The notes beneath the pieces were generated by a model. That model ran no database searches. It saw nothing but the letters and a program-made list of their open reading frames with translations, and had not been told where the DNA came from. From Pelagibacterium limicola (GTDB lineage: Bacteria; Pseudomonadota; Alphaproteobacteria; Rhizobiales; Devosiaceae): DNA of 64,000 nucleotides. The position numbers and the translations under genes were made by a program. Positions 34,934 to 43,877 of the stretch are shown here, one piece after another; position 1 is the first letter of the stretch; the number at the start of each line of letters is the position of its first letter. The stretch is from the NCBI RefSeq assembly GCF_015694405.1, contig NZ_JADQDB010000001.1, forward strand, positions 552,881 to 616,880, in the 5' to 3' direction.

Positions 34934-36696
34934 GCCGGCACCTCCGCAACGGAGGGTTGAACGTAAGTGCGGGTCTTTGAATCATCGAGCACGGAACCGA
35001 GAAGCATCCTTGTGTAGCTGTGTTCTGGCGAAGCAAAGAGATCGGTTACATCCCGCGTCTCGACGATCGCGCCGTCCTTCATCACAGCCACGCGGTCGCA
35101 CATGTCGGCCACCACGCCGAAATTGTGGGTCACAAGGATCACCGACATCTCAAATTCCGATTGCAGGTCGCGGAGCAGGTCGAGCACTTCTGCCTGTACT
35201 GTGACATCGAGTGCGGTGGTCGGCTCGTCAGCTATCAGCAGATCGGGGTTGCAGGAGATGGCGCCGGCAATCAGGACGCGCTGTGCCATGCCGCCCGAAA
35301 TCTGGTGCGGATAGGAGCGGAATGTGCGTTCCGGGTCGGGAAGGCCGACGCGGGCAAGCAAATCGAGCGCACGACGCCTGGCCTCGGCCTTGGATATCCC
35401 AAGCACCGTGACCATCGGCTCGACGAGCTGGTAGCCAATGCGAAACGCCGGATCGAGGTTGGACATCGGCTCCTGTGGCACATAGGCGATCCGCTTGCCT
35501 CGCAGCTTATGTTTTTCAGCCTCGGGAAGGCCGGCAATGTCCTTGCCGTCGAACAGGATCGAACCCGCTATGATCCGCCCACCTTCCGAAAGCAGACCTA
35601 GAATGGCGAAGGCCGTCTGGGTCTTACCCGATCCGCTTTCACCGACAAGCCCGAGCACCTCGCCGCGCCGCAACGTAAGTGAAACGCCGCTTACCACATC
35701 CTTCCAGCCAGCTTTGGCCGGATAGGCGACCTTGAGATCGCGTACGTCGAGCAACACATCCTCTGGCAGGGCTTCGGCCCGCACCGGGACCGCAGCCACC
35801 TCCGGTGGCGGAATCTGACCTGGCTTGACCCGATCACCCTGCTGGAGGCGGTCGCGAATGGCATTGGCAAGCAGCACGAAGGAAGCAACGGTGATCGAAA
35901 TGGCAAATCCCGGCCACAGAATGGCGAGCGGCGCCACATACATGTTGGAAAACGCGTTTTGCAGCATGCCGCCCCATGTGGGGGTGCCGGGATCACCGAG
36001 GCCCAGAAATTCAAGACCAGCCTGAATGACGATCGCGATGCCCGCGACAATCGAAGTCTGGATCACAATTGGCGCCCGGATCACCAGCAGGACGTGCCGT
36101 ATGATGATCCTGAGGTCGGACAGTCCAGAAACCCGCGCCGCATCGATATAGAGCTCGTTCTTGACGCCATTGACGAGGTTTCGCGTCAGCCGGAAAAAGC
36201 TCGGCGACAGCATGATCCCGAACACGACCATCGACAGGTAAATCGAGGAACCGAGCGTCTGGTAAAAGGCGAGCAGTACGATGAGGGCCGGAAGCGCCAT
36301 CAGGCCGTCGGAAACCCAGCTCAGGACAATGTCGCGTCTGCCGCCATAATAGCCAGCAACCAGCCCGGCGGCGATGCCCAACAGGCCTGCAACGACCACG
36401 GCGATGGCCGCGCCGGCCAGCGTACTGCGACTGCCGTAAATGAGGCGGGAGAGAACGTCCCGGCCCGACCCGTCCCCACCGAGCAGATAGCCATCCCCGG
36501 GAGCGGCATTGATCTTGAATATCTGCAGCGTCGTGGGCGAATGCGGCGCTATCAGCGGCGCGAATATGGCCGTCAGAAAAACGACGGCTAACAACACCGA
36601 AGCGACAAGGCCCAAGGGGTTGGAAAGAACGGCCAGTGCCAGATTGTCTCGCTGCACCGGGCGCACATTGGAGAGGCTGGTTTCGTGATCGGTCAT
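34930..36696 (-). CDS. Fused ABC permease and ATPase (DppC-DppD type)
   Basis: A 588-residue fusion. Residues 1 to about 285 are a DppC-type permease (GDGSGRDVLSRLIYGSRSTL near 75-94, EAA loop around 183-203). After a proline-rich linker a complete NBD starts near residue 312, with Walker A GESGSGKT at 352-359, signature ISGGMAQRVLIAGA and DEPTTALD. No stop or start site separates the halves. The start at 36696 overlaps the DppB-like gene by 4 nt; the extension to 37158 is antisense-like. The fusion fixes one permease to one ATPase half of the importer. Confidence 0.92.
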   Translation of the reverse strand: MTDHETSLSNVRPVQRDNLALAVLSNPLGLVASVLLAVVFLTAIFAPLIAPHSPTTLQIFKINAAPGDGYLLGGDGSGRDVLSRLIYGSRSTLAGAAIAVVVAGLLGIAAGLVAGYYGGRRDIVLSWVSDGLMALPALIVLLAFYQTLGSSIYLSMVVFGIMLSPSFFRLTRNLVNGVKNELYIDAARVSGLSDLRIIIRHVLLVIRAPIVIQTSIVAGIAIVIQAGLEFLGLGDPGTPTWGGMLQNAFSNMYVAPLAILWPGFAISITVASFVLLANAIRDRLQQGDRVKPGQIPPPEVAAVPVRAEALPEDVLLDVRDLKVAYPAKAGWKDVVSGVSLTLRRGEVLGLVGESGSGKTQTAFAILGLLSEGGRIIAGSILFDGKDIAGLPEAEKHKLRGKRIAYVPQEPMSNLDPAFRIGYQLVEPMVTVLGISKAEARRRALDLLARVGLPDPERTFRSYPHQISGGMAQRVLIAGAISCNPDLLIADEPTTALDVTVQAEVLDLLRDLQSEFEMSVILVTHNFGVVADMCDRVAVMKDGAIVETRDVTDLFASPEHSYTRMLLGSVLDDSKTRTYVQPSVAEVPA

Positions 36697-37634
36697 GACA
36701 ATCTCACCTTCGGGTTCACCCAGGCATTGATGATGTCGATGGTGATATTGACGATGACCACGACCACGATGGCCGTAACGACAATCCCCATGACAACGGG
36801 TATGTCGCCTGAAAGCGACGCCTGAACCGTAAGGGAACCCAGGCCGGGAATTGCGAAAACCCGCTCGATGATCGCGGCGCCGCCCAGCAGCGCAATGAAC
36901 TGTACCGAGAGAACGGTGAGTGCGGCGGGCATCGCGTTGCGCAAGGCGTGCCTGAACAGCACTGAGGTCTGACTGACGCCGCGGGCACGAAGCGTACGCA
37001 CATAATCTTGCCGCAGAGCATCGATCATCGCGCCTCGCACCTGCTGGGATGCGGAGGCGATCCCCGACAGCACGATTGCCGCGACCGGCAGGGCAAGCGA
37101 GGCGATCCATCCGGTCGGCGAGGCAAGGAACGAAACATAGCCCGTTGCAGGCAGCCATTTCAGGTTCAGCGCGAAGATGACGACAAGGATCAGGCCGAGC
37201 CAGAAATTTGGCATGGCGAAGCCGACCACACTGATGAGTTGGATAAACCGGTCAGCCCAACCGCCTCGGACTGCCGCCAATATCCCCAGGAGAGCAGAGA
37301 CAACAGCAATTATGACGATCGCAAGCGACACCATCGAAAGCGTCACAGGAAGGCGCGTGGACAGAATGCGCGAAACCCGCTCGCCCATCAGCCACGATTG
37401 CCCCAGATCGCCGGCGACGGCGCGCGCCATCCAGTCGCCATACTGAACGAGGAGTGGACGATCCAGACCGAGCCGGGTTTCAAGTGCCGCAATGTCCTGG
37501 GCCGTGGCGTTCTCACCAAGAATGTTCTGGGCCACATTTTCGGTTGCACCGAAAAGCATCGCGAACGTGATTGTCGTCACGAGCGCCAGGAGGATAATTC
37601 CCGACCCAATTCGTTTCGCCAGATAGAGAAACAT
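36693..37634 (-). CDS. ABC transporter permease (DppB-like)
   Basis: A 313-residue inner-membrane permease with six helices. It starts with the typical LAKRIGSGIILLALVTTITF helix, has LGLDRPLLVQYGDW at about residue 55 and an EAA loop with DYVRTLRARGVSQTSVLF near 207-225. It is the first gene of the permease/ATPase/sulfatase/FGE/GH3 transcript. The LysR gene is divergent, 207 nt away, and its promoter palindrome may also serve this gene. Confidence 0.93.
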   Translation of the reverse strand: MFLYLAKRIGSGIILLALVTTITFAMLFGATENVAQNILGENATAQDIAALETRLGLDRPLLVQYGDWMARAVAGDLGQSWLMGERVSRILSTRLPVTLSMVSLAIVIIAVVSALLGILAAVRGGWADRFIQLISVVGFAMPNFWLGLILVVIFALNLKWLPATGYVSFLASPTGWIASLALPVAAIVLSGIASASQQVRGAMIDALRQDYVRTLRARGVSQTSVLFRHALRNAMPAALTVLSVQFIALLGGAAIIERVFAIPGLGSLTVQASLSGDIPVVMGIVVTAIVVVVIVNITIDIINAWVNPKVRLS

Positions 37635-37816
37635 CGCGCTAGGCTCCCGTGCCGAAGGTGAACGGCGCGACTACGGAAGCAAGCGGCCGCAAGACGGCCA
37701 TCAGCATATTTATCCTCCCGGTTTGCAATTCCATGGCGACTGATGAGTCTTGCCCGCAACTGCCTCGCTGTTGATACCAATTGCGCCGATGCGCGAATAA
37801 TGAAAAAAAACCCGTC

Positions 37817-37839
37817 TGTGATAAAGCGGGGTTATCGCT
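37817..37839. promoter_or_regulatory. Palindrome before the LysR gene (GATAA-N7-TTATC)
   Basis: TGTGATAA-N7-TTATCGCT, with the inner arms GATAA/TTATC perfect and the T-N11-A spacing of LysR sites. It ends 2 nt before the LysR ATG, so a bound regulator would block its own translation start region or promoter exit. The same half-site TTATCGCT and spacing occur twice at 41397-41454. Confidence 0.65.
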
Positions 37840-37841
37840 GA

Positions 37842-38768
37842 ATGCTGGACCAGATCACACACCTGTTTCGTCTGCGCATCATCCTTGAAGAGGGCAGCCT
37901 GCGCCGGGCGACCGAGCGTCTCGGGCTTACCCAGCCCGCGCTATCGCGCTCACTTGCCCAGCTTGAAGCCCATTTCGGGCAGCCTCTGGTCGAGCGCCAT
38001 GCGCGCGGCGTCAAGGCGACGCCCTTTGGAGCGCGCGTTCTCAAGGTGTCGAACCGTATCGAACGCTATTGGGATATTGCAACGCACGAACTGACGGTTC
38101 CGGCAGGCAATGAGAAGATACGCCTGCGGATCGGAGCGGGTCCAGCCTGGCGCTCAGGCATCCTGTCCCCCGTACTTGTCGAAATGCAGCGCCGGTTTCC
38201 GTTTCTGGTTGTCGAGATGATTCCGCTGGTCTTTGGCAAGGCGCTCGATGATTTGCGTGAAGGCAAGATAGATGTCGCCTATGGCGGCATCATCTCGGAA
38301 CCTTTCGACAGCGCCAATCTGGTCAGTCACAAATTGACCGAAGTGACCAATCAGGTCATGGCGCGCAAGGATCATCCAATCTTCAGGACCGCGACCGCGG
38401 ACGGCACCATTCCATCCGATCAACTGCTGGCTTATCCCTGGATCGTTTACACCGAACTTCCCATTTACAGGGAAACCACGATGCACGCGATCTATGAACG
38501 CCTTGGCCGCGATCCCGACGTGCGCCTCATTTGCCAGAACCTTCTGACCGCGCTCACAATGATCCAGCAAAGCGACAGCCTTTGCGTTCTACCCAGCCTC
38601 GCGGCGATTGACGCCCTGTCGCCTCCAGTTGTTCCGATCCCGGTCGCGCTCCACCTGCGCAAGGCCGACATCGGCATGATCTACCGGGACGAACTGACCG
38701 ACTGGGAACCGATGGCCGCGCTGGTCGATCTGTGTCGTGCCCACTTCGGCACGCAGGACTTAGCTTGA
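37842..38768 (+). CDS. LysR family regulator of the sulfatase locus
   Basis: A 308-residue LysR-type regulator, with HTH LRRATERLGLTQPALSRSLAQ at about residues 20-40 and an effector domain from about 90. It is encoded inside the importer locus and divergent from the permease operon. Matching palindromes before its own gene and before the binding protein/sulfatase pair suggest it controls all three promoters. There is no clear ribosome site before the ATG because the operator occupies that space. Its 3' end overlaps the convergent esterase gene by 9 nt. Confidence 0.9.
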   Translation: MLDQITHLFRLRIILEEGSLRRATERLGLTQPALSRSLAQLEAHFGQPLVERHARGVKATPFGARVLKVSNRIERYWDIATHELTVPAGNEKIRLRIGAGPAWRSGILSPVLVEMQRRFPFLVVEMIPLVFGKALDDLREGKIDVAYGGIISEPFDSANLVSHKLTEVTNQVMARKDHPIFRTATADGTIPSDQLLAYPWIVYTELPIYRETTMHAIYERLGRDPDVRLICQNLLTALTMIQQSDSLCVLPSLAAIDALSPPVVPIPVALHLRKADIGMIYRDELTDWEPMAALVDLCRAHFGTQDLA

Positions 38769-39683
38769 TCGGTCCTTGAGGGCGGAATCAAGGAACCCGA
38801 TCACGCGCGGAACGATGGCAGCCGTATCGACACCCAAAAAGCAATGGTCGGCGCCGTCGATGAGTTCGAGTTCCGCCCTTACACCGGCAGCTGTTAGAGC
38901 GTTGCAAATCTCACGAGCCTGATCGGGTGGAACGACGGCATCGGCCGTCCCGTGCTGCACAAGGCACGGCGCAGCCCCCTCGCTCACCCAGGTTATAGGT
39001 GAGGCGGCACAGGCAGCGTCCATGCGATCTGTAATCGCACCCCCGATCAGCCGGCCGGCAGACGATTCCGCCGACCCGTGGGTCACCCTTGAGTCGGGAA
39101 GCGCCTGGCTGTCGATTGTCAGCAGATTTGTGACCCCGTACCAGTCGACCACGGCCTGCACTGAGCTCGATGCCCCCGTTATGCCTACCTCGCCCTCAAA
39201 GGCGGGAGGCGTTTCAAGACCGAGCAGCAAGGCGAGGTGTCCGCCAGCGCTCTCGCCCAGCGCAGCGATACGGTCGGGGTTGATCCCGAACAGCCGGGCG
39301 TAATGCCGAAGATAGCGGATGGCCGCCTTGCAATCGTGCAATTGCGTCGGGAAATGCCCTTCGGAACTGAGCCGATACGATATCCGCGCCACGGCGTAGC
39401 CAGCAGCAGCAAGACTATCGAAAAGACGCATCTGGACAAGATTGGGATGCTGCACATTGTGGTGTCCGAACATCCAGCCACCGCCATGAATATAGACCAC
39501 CACCGGCGGCGCTTCCTGTGCCGGCGGCACCGAAAGACTCATGGTCAGGGCACGATGCCCCAGAGGTTGGGCATAATAGAGCTCGCGCCAAATCCGCCGC
39601 CCATCCGGTGTCGTCTCCACCCGCTCAAGGCAGTCGTCAAGTTCCTTGCTGATCGCGTCACGGCGTCGGTCATTGTTGGACAT
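38760..39683 (-). CDS. Alpha/beta hydrolase (HSL-type esterase)
   Basis: A 307-residue cytoplasmic esterase. The oxyanion-hole HGGGW is at 66-70, the nucleophile S145 in ALGESAGGHLA, and D249 (HGTADAVVPP) and H281 (GADHCFLG) complete the triad. It would cleave an acyl ester from the imported compound, for example an O-acyl group of a sulfated glycoside. The start at 39683 has AGGG at about 9 nt; a start three codons earlier is too close to that site. A terminator lies between it and the binding-protein gene, so its expression is probably lower. Confidence 0.87.
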   Translation of the reverse strand: MSNNDRRRDAISKELDDCLERVETTPDGRRIWRELYYAQPLGHRALTMSLSVPPAQEAPPVVVYIHGGGWMFGHHNVQHPNLVQMRLFDSLAAAGYAVARISYRLSSEGHFPTQLHDCKAAIRYLRHYARLFGINPDRIAALGESAGGHLALLLGLETPPAFEGEVGITGASSSVQAVVDWYGVTNLLTIDSQALPDSRVTHGSAESSAGRLIGGAITDRMDAACAASPITWVSEGAAPCLVQHGTADAVVPPDQAREICNALTAAGVRAELELIDGADHCFLGVDTAAIVPRVIGFLDSALKDRSS

Positions 39684-39700
39684 GAAAACCATCCCTGCAC

Positions 39701-39735
39701 AAAAAATCCGGGTAGCCGTTTTCGTGGCCACCCGG
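39701..39735 (-). terminator. Rho-independent terminator after the binding-protein gene
   Basis: On the minus strand CCGGGTGGCCACGAAAACGG pairs into CCGGGT/ACCCGG with an inner GCC/GGC stem, followed directly by six T. It lies 28 nt after the stop of the substrate-binding gene and just before the esterase start, a layout that would make the binding protein the most abundant product. Confidence 0.75.
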
Positions 39736-39763
39736 AAGTCATTTGGGAGGAATAAGGCCCTGG

Positions 39764-41269
39764 CTAATTCGCAGGAGCGTAATTGCGCAGGAACGGAACA
39801 GCGTTGCCAGCCTGCATGCCAACCTCGACCGAGGCATTTGTCAGATAGATCGTTTCTCGCCTGTACCACGGAGCAAAAAAGGCATTCTCGACAAAATACC
39901 GATTGATGTCTTGATACAGCGCCGCTTGAGCATCGCCTGACGCGTATTGCACTTGCTGCACAAGTGCATCGAGTTCAGCATCCTGATAGGCCGACGTGTT
40001 CCAGGGCGAATTGGCAAATGCAAACTTGCGAAGTTCGGCCCAGTCGCCCTGATAGCCGAACTGGAACAGGAACGCCGGATAGCGGCCCGACCGCAACTCC
40101 GGCACCGTCATGTTCGGCGCAATAGCGACCCAATCGACCGTAATGCCAATATCGGCCAGCTGCTGTTCGACAATCGGATTGAGGTTGGCCATGCTGGCCA
40201 GTTCAGGCATTGTCAGGGTGAAGCCGTCTCCATAGCCAGCTTCGGCCAGCAATGCGCGCGCCGCTTCAGGATCGTAGGGATAGCGAGCTTCGAGTTCAGG
40301 ATCGTAGGCGGCGCTGTAGGTCGGAAAAATCTGGTCGTCCAACCGGCCAAATCCGAGATCGAAGAACTGAAGGATAGAGGTTTTGTCAAAGGCCATATTG
40401 ATCGCCTGACGTACGCGCACATCGGCCAGTTCTGGCGCAACCTGACCGGCCCGGTCCGCCAATGTGAGACCAATCCAGTTCACGTCATTGGCATTGAGCA
40501 CCAGACCCTGAGAGGTGGCATCGGCCACCATGCTCGCTTCAGCCAGGCCAGCATCCACCTGACCGGCCTTGAGCGCATTGAGCCGCGCAACCGCGTCATT
40601 GATCGGCGTAATGGTCACGCGCTCGAACGGATAGGCCTCCGGGTTCCAATAGTCAGGATTGCGGTTATAGACATATTGCCGCCCGGCTACCGATGCGTCT
40701 GTATCATAGATGTAGGGACCGGATCCGATAGGGTGCGTTGCAGCACTTTCGGCACCGAAGGTTGCCGGGCTCGCCATAGCGCCGCCAACAACCGACAGAT
40801 GTTCGAGCAGACCGGGATCAGGTTCACCCAGATGCAACCTCAACTCAGTCGGTGAAATAACTTCGATCTGCGCTATGGATGCAGCCATGTAGCTGTTCTG
40901 CCCGCCACCGACCTTGAGATATTCCAGATTGGCCTTGACGGCCTCGGCATCGAGCGCAACGCCGTCGGTAAAAGTCACACCCTCGCGCAGCTTGAGGTCC
41001 AGCACACTGTTGGTGTCGTTATAGGCCCATTCCGTGACAAGGTTCGGCTTGAGCGAACCATCGGGCTCCATAACCAGAAGCGTATCGAAAACCGGCTGCC
41101 AGAACTGGATCTGGTTCGCGATCATGAGCTGCGCGCGGTCGAAACTATTGTTGTCCAGAAGGGCCGCCAGCGCGAGCGTCCGATCATCATTGGCGACTTG
41201 TGCCGACACTGGCAATGCGGTGGACATGGACAATGCGGCAACCAACGCCGCAAGCGCAAACTTTTTCAT
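39764..41269 (-). CDS. ABC transporter substrate-binding protein (SBP family 5)
   Basis: A 501-residue periplasmic receptor. The signal peptide covers residues 1-23 (cleavage after VSA). The mature body has the SBP_bac_5 pattern (TLLVMEPDGSLKPNLVTEWA, GSGPYIYDTD, RVRQAINMAFDKTSI). It belongs with the permeases and ATPases at 34118-37634 although the LysR and esterase genes are interposed. It is divergent from the third sulfatase; tandem palindromes occupy the shared promoter. The ligand is probably a sulfated organic molecule, by context. Confidence 0.92.
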   Translation of the reverse strand: MKKFALAALVAALSMSTALPVSAQVANDDRTLALAALLDNNSFDRAQLMIANQIQFWQPVFDTLLVMEPDGSLKPNLVTEWAYNDTNSVLDLKLREGVTFTDGVALDAEAVKANLEYLKVGGGQNSYMAASIAQIEVISPTELRLHLGEPDPGLLEHLSVVGGAMASPATFGAESAATHPIGSGPYIYDTDASVAGRQYVYNRNPDYWNPEAYPFERVTITPINDAVARLNALKAGQVDAGLAEASMVADATSQGLVLNANDVNWIGLTLADRAGQVAPELADVRVRQAINMAFDKTSILQFFDLGFGRLDDQIFPTYSAAYDPELEARYPYDPEAARALLAEAGYGDGFTLTMPELASMANLNPIVEQQLADIGITVDWVAIAPNMTVPELRSGRYPAFLFQFGYQGDWAELRKFAFANSPWNTSAYQDAELDALVQQVQYASGDAQAALYQDINRYFVENAFFAPWYRRETIYLTNASVEVGMQAGNAVPFLRNYAPAN

Positions 41270-41396
41270 GGGCTCTCCTCCCCGTCAAAGCCGGTCTTCC
41301 GGTCCGGCGCGGCATTCGATCCCTCATCCGAGCGACCGTTTCAGGACGGTGGCGTATCACTCGATGCTATCAATGAGAAATGCAATTTCAGTCCTG

Positions 41397-41419
41397 AGCG
41401 ATAACTCAAAATTATCGCT
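41397..41419. promoter_or_regulatory. LysR-type operator, copy A
   Basis: AGCGATAA-N7-TTATCGCT, perfect 8-bp arms with T-N11-A spacing, in the 274-nt gap between the divergent binding-protein and sulfatase genes. The match to the palindrome before the LysR gene at 37817 (TTATCGCT half-site, same spacing) makes it a likely target of that regulator. Confidence 0.72.
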
Positions 41420-41431
41420 AATTTTCGACCC

Positions 41432-41454
41432 AGCGATACGCTCAGCTTATCGCA
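41432..41454. promoter_or_regulatory. LysR-type operator, copy B
   Basis: AGCGATAC-N7-TTATCGCA, a second copy with the outer seven bases of each arm conserved, centred 35 bp from copy A. Tandem sites about three helical turns apart fit the recruitment/activation site pair of LysR tetramers. Confidence 0.62.
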
Positions 41455-41543
41455 CGTGCGGCAATTCTCAATTCTCGCCACATCCTCTCAATGATACTCA
41501 GTCTTCAAGCGACCTTGAATGATCGCACGGGAGAGAAAGCGAG

Positions 41544-43346
41544 ATGACGGTTCGGCCGAATATCCTTTGCATCGTGAGCGAGGACTGCCCACCAAGGCTT
41601 GGCGCGTATGGTGACAACCTCGCGCGCAGTCCAAATCTCGACGCCCTGGCGAAATCCGGTGTGGTGTTTGAGAACGCCAACAGTACATCTCCGGTCTGTG
41701 CGCCGTCCCGTTTTGCGATCCTTACCGGCAGGCACGCTGAAAGCTGTCCGCGCGCCCAGCACATGCAGACAGTCGCGCCCTTGCCCCCCGGATTTCGCAC
41801 CTGCCCCGACATGATGCGCGCAGCAGGCTATTACTGCACAAACAACTTCAAGACCCACTACAATTGCGACGTCAAGGCATCGGAAATCTGGGATGAGTCG
41901 AGCAAGACCGCGCATTGGCGGAACCGCCCCGGCACCCAACCCTTTTATGCGGTCTTCAACTCCATGGCGACGCATGAATCCTGCACCTTCAAGGAACAGC
42001 CCGGCGATGTAGGCCCCGAGGACGTCACACTTCCACCCTATCTGCCCGATACGCCCGGCATGCGCGAAAGTCTTGCGCGCCATTACAATGCGATTGCACT
42101 GATGGACGCGGAACTGGGCGCGCGGCTGGCTGAACTTGAAGAGAGCGGCGTGGCAGATGACACGATCGTCTTTTACTATTCCGACCATGGCGCAGCGCTC
42201 CCACGCTCCAAGCGATACCTCTATGACGAAGGCTTGCGGGTTCCGTTGATCGTCAGGGTGCCGGAAAAATGGCGGCACCTTTTACCCTATCCCCCCGGCA
42301 GTCACGTGGATACGCCGGTCTCGCTCGTCGACCTCGTGCCATCGATCCTCGCGGCAGCCGAGATCAAGCCGCCGGTGCCGTTCGATGGCCAACCATTTCT
42401 TGGCTCCGATCGCATTGAACGACCCGTCATTTTCGGTGGCCGCGACCGGATGGGAGAACGATACGATCTTACCCGCACCATACGCTCAAGGCGCTATCGC
42501 TACATCCGCAATTATGCGCCGCACCGCATCACGGGTCAGTACGTTGCCTATGAATGGATTGGCCAGCACTATCAGGATTATGAGCTTGCAAAAGACGCCG
42601 GCACACTCAATCCGCTGCAGACACGCTTCTGGCAGACCAAGCCGGCCGAGGAGCTTTACGACATGCTGGTCGACCCATCTGCCACGTCGAACCTTGTCGA
42701 TGACCCCGCCCACGCCGAAGCCCTTGCCGCACACCGCACGGCGCTAGATGCATATATGCTCGATATCCGGGATACCGGCTTCATACCCGAGCACAGCCCT
42801 CTTGAAAGTTGGGAGGCAAGTCAGGATGAAACGCTCTACCCGCTGAAAGACGTTATGGCGCTCGCCGCACTCGCCATCACACGTGATCCGGACAATCTCC
42901 CAGGCATTGTCGAAACGCTGAACCACAACTCCCCCATCATGCGCCACTGGGCCGCCAAGGGGCTGCTGATGCTGGCGATCGACGGCCACGCTTTGCCGGA
43001 GACGCTTGCCGATGTCTGTATGAATGAACACGATATCCATGCGCGCATTCCCCTTGCCGAAGCGCTGGGGCACGCAGGAGAATCCGCACGCTGGGTCCGC
43101 GTACTGACAGATATAGTCAAAACTGCTCCCGATCCCCGCGTAAAACTTCAGTCACTCGATGCATTGACCTGGTTGCCCTTGTTTCCCGACATCTCCCTCG
43201 CCGTCATTGAGGCCCTTCACGATGACGAGGACACATATCTAAGGCAGGCTTCCGACTATCTGTCCGAGAAGCTCAGGGGCACCTATCATCCGCGTAATCG
43301 CATCTTCAATCTCGAACGGCTCGACGGCAGATCCATGATGGGTTGA
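41544..43346 (+). CDS. Sulfatase, type I (CAPSR) with C-terminal helical-repeat domain
   Basis: A 600-residue sulfatase, about 80 longer than its two neighbours. The metal ligands begin in CIVSEDCPPRLG and the formylglycine cysteine is C52 in CAPSRFAILTG; FYYSDHGAALPRSKR gives the second site. From about residue 425 an alpha-helical region with repeated LA-rich motifs (ALAALAITRDPDN, HWAAKGLLMLAIDG, PLAEALGHAGES, QSLDALTWLPLF) resembles HEAT-type repeats. No signal peptide. GGGAGAG lies before the ATG. It needs the FGE encoded at 29991 for activity. Confidence 0.92.
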   Translation: MTVRPNILCIVSEDCPPRLGAYGDNLARSPNLDALAKSGVVFENANSTSPVCAPSRFAILTGRHAESCPRAQHMQTVAPLPPGFRTCPDMMRAAGYYCTNNFKTHYNCDVKASEIWDESSKTAHWRNRPGTQPFYAVFNSMATHESCTFKEQPGDVGPEDVTLPPYLPDTPGMRESLARHYNAIALMDAELGARLAELEESGVADDTIVFYYSDHGAALPRSKRYLYDEGLRVPLIVRVPEKWRHLLPYPPGSHVDTPVSLVDLVPSILAAAEIKPPVPFDGQPFLGSDRIERPVIFGGRDRMGERYDLTRTIRSRRYRYIRNYAPHRITGQYVAYEWIGQHYQDYELAKDAGTLNPLQTRFWQTKPAEELYDMLVDPSATSNLVDDPAHAEALAAHRTALDAYMLDIRDTGFIPEHSPLESWEASQDETLYPLKDVMALAALAITRDPDNLPGIVETLNHNSPIMRHWAAKGLLMLAIDGHALPETLADVCMNEHDIHARIPLAEALGHAGESARWVRVLTDIVKTAPDPRVKLQSLDALTWLPLFPDISLAVIEALHDDEDTYLRQASDYLSEKLRGTYHPRNRIFNLERLDGRSMMG

Positions 43347-43877
43347 TCACGCGCGCCTATGGGCACGCCATCCCTATCAACCGTTTCTGAAGTGACCAAC
43401 AGGAAGGCAATGCGCGCGCAAAGCGGACTTTGACCTAATGGCCAGCCGATTAGGCGCATTGTCATAGCGATGAGGCCTATCGCTGTCGCTGCAAGGCCGG
43501 ACCAAGCCCAGCCGGGAAACAGGACGCCCTCAGCCGTTCTCGGGCTTGCCCATCCGCCTATACCGAACGACGGCAATCTCATGAACATCGTGGCAAGGGC
43601 TTGGAGGAGGGCGCCGTGCCGAACTCTTTCGGCGGACGAGTGATGTATTAGGTACCGATCGCATTGAATTCGCTGAACCGGGCATATCGGCAAGGCTGCA
43701 AAAGCTACCGCCTGATACCGGTGGTCATTCAGCGTCATTATGGTCCTGCCTTAAAGCGGACCTTCGCGAGACAACTCAAGGAATCGGCGAAGTATCCACG
43801 TTGGGCGTTGCGATTGCATTTTTGACTGAAGTCTGAATCAATAGCTTTCTTTGCAGCGAGATTGTGGGTTGTACGTC
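43347..43877. other. Stretch between sulfatase and secreted-protein genes
   Basis: No gene that I can support. A minus-strand frame ending inside the sulfatase (to 43738) gives a partly hydrophobic 150-residue product with a weak AGGAC site, but it shows no family pattern. The base composition falls near 43830, just before the next gene. Confidence 0.45.

Noticed and set aside
43286..43738. Minus-strand open frame of 150 codons with a hydrophobic middle
   Set aside because: It overlaps the sulfatase end, has only a weak AGGAC site and no family pattern that I can recognise.
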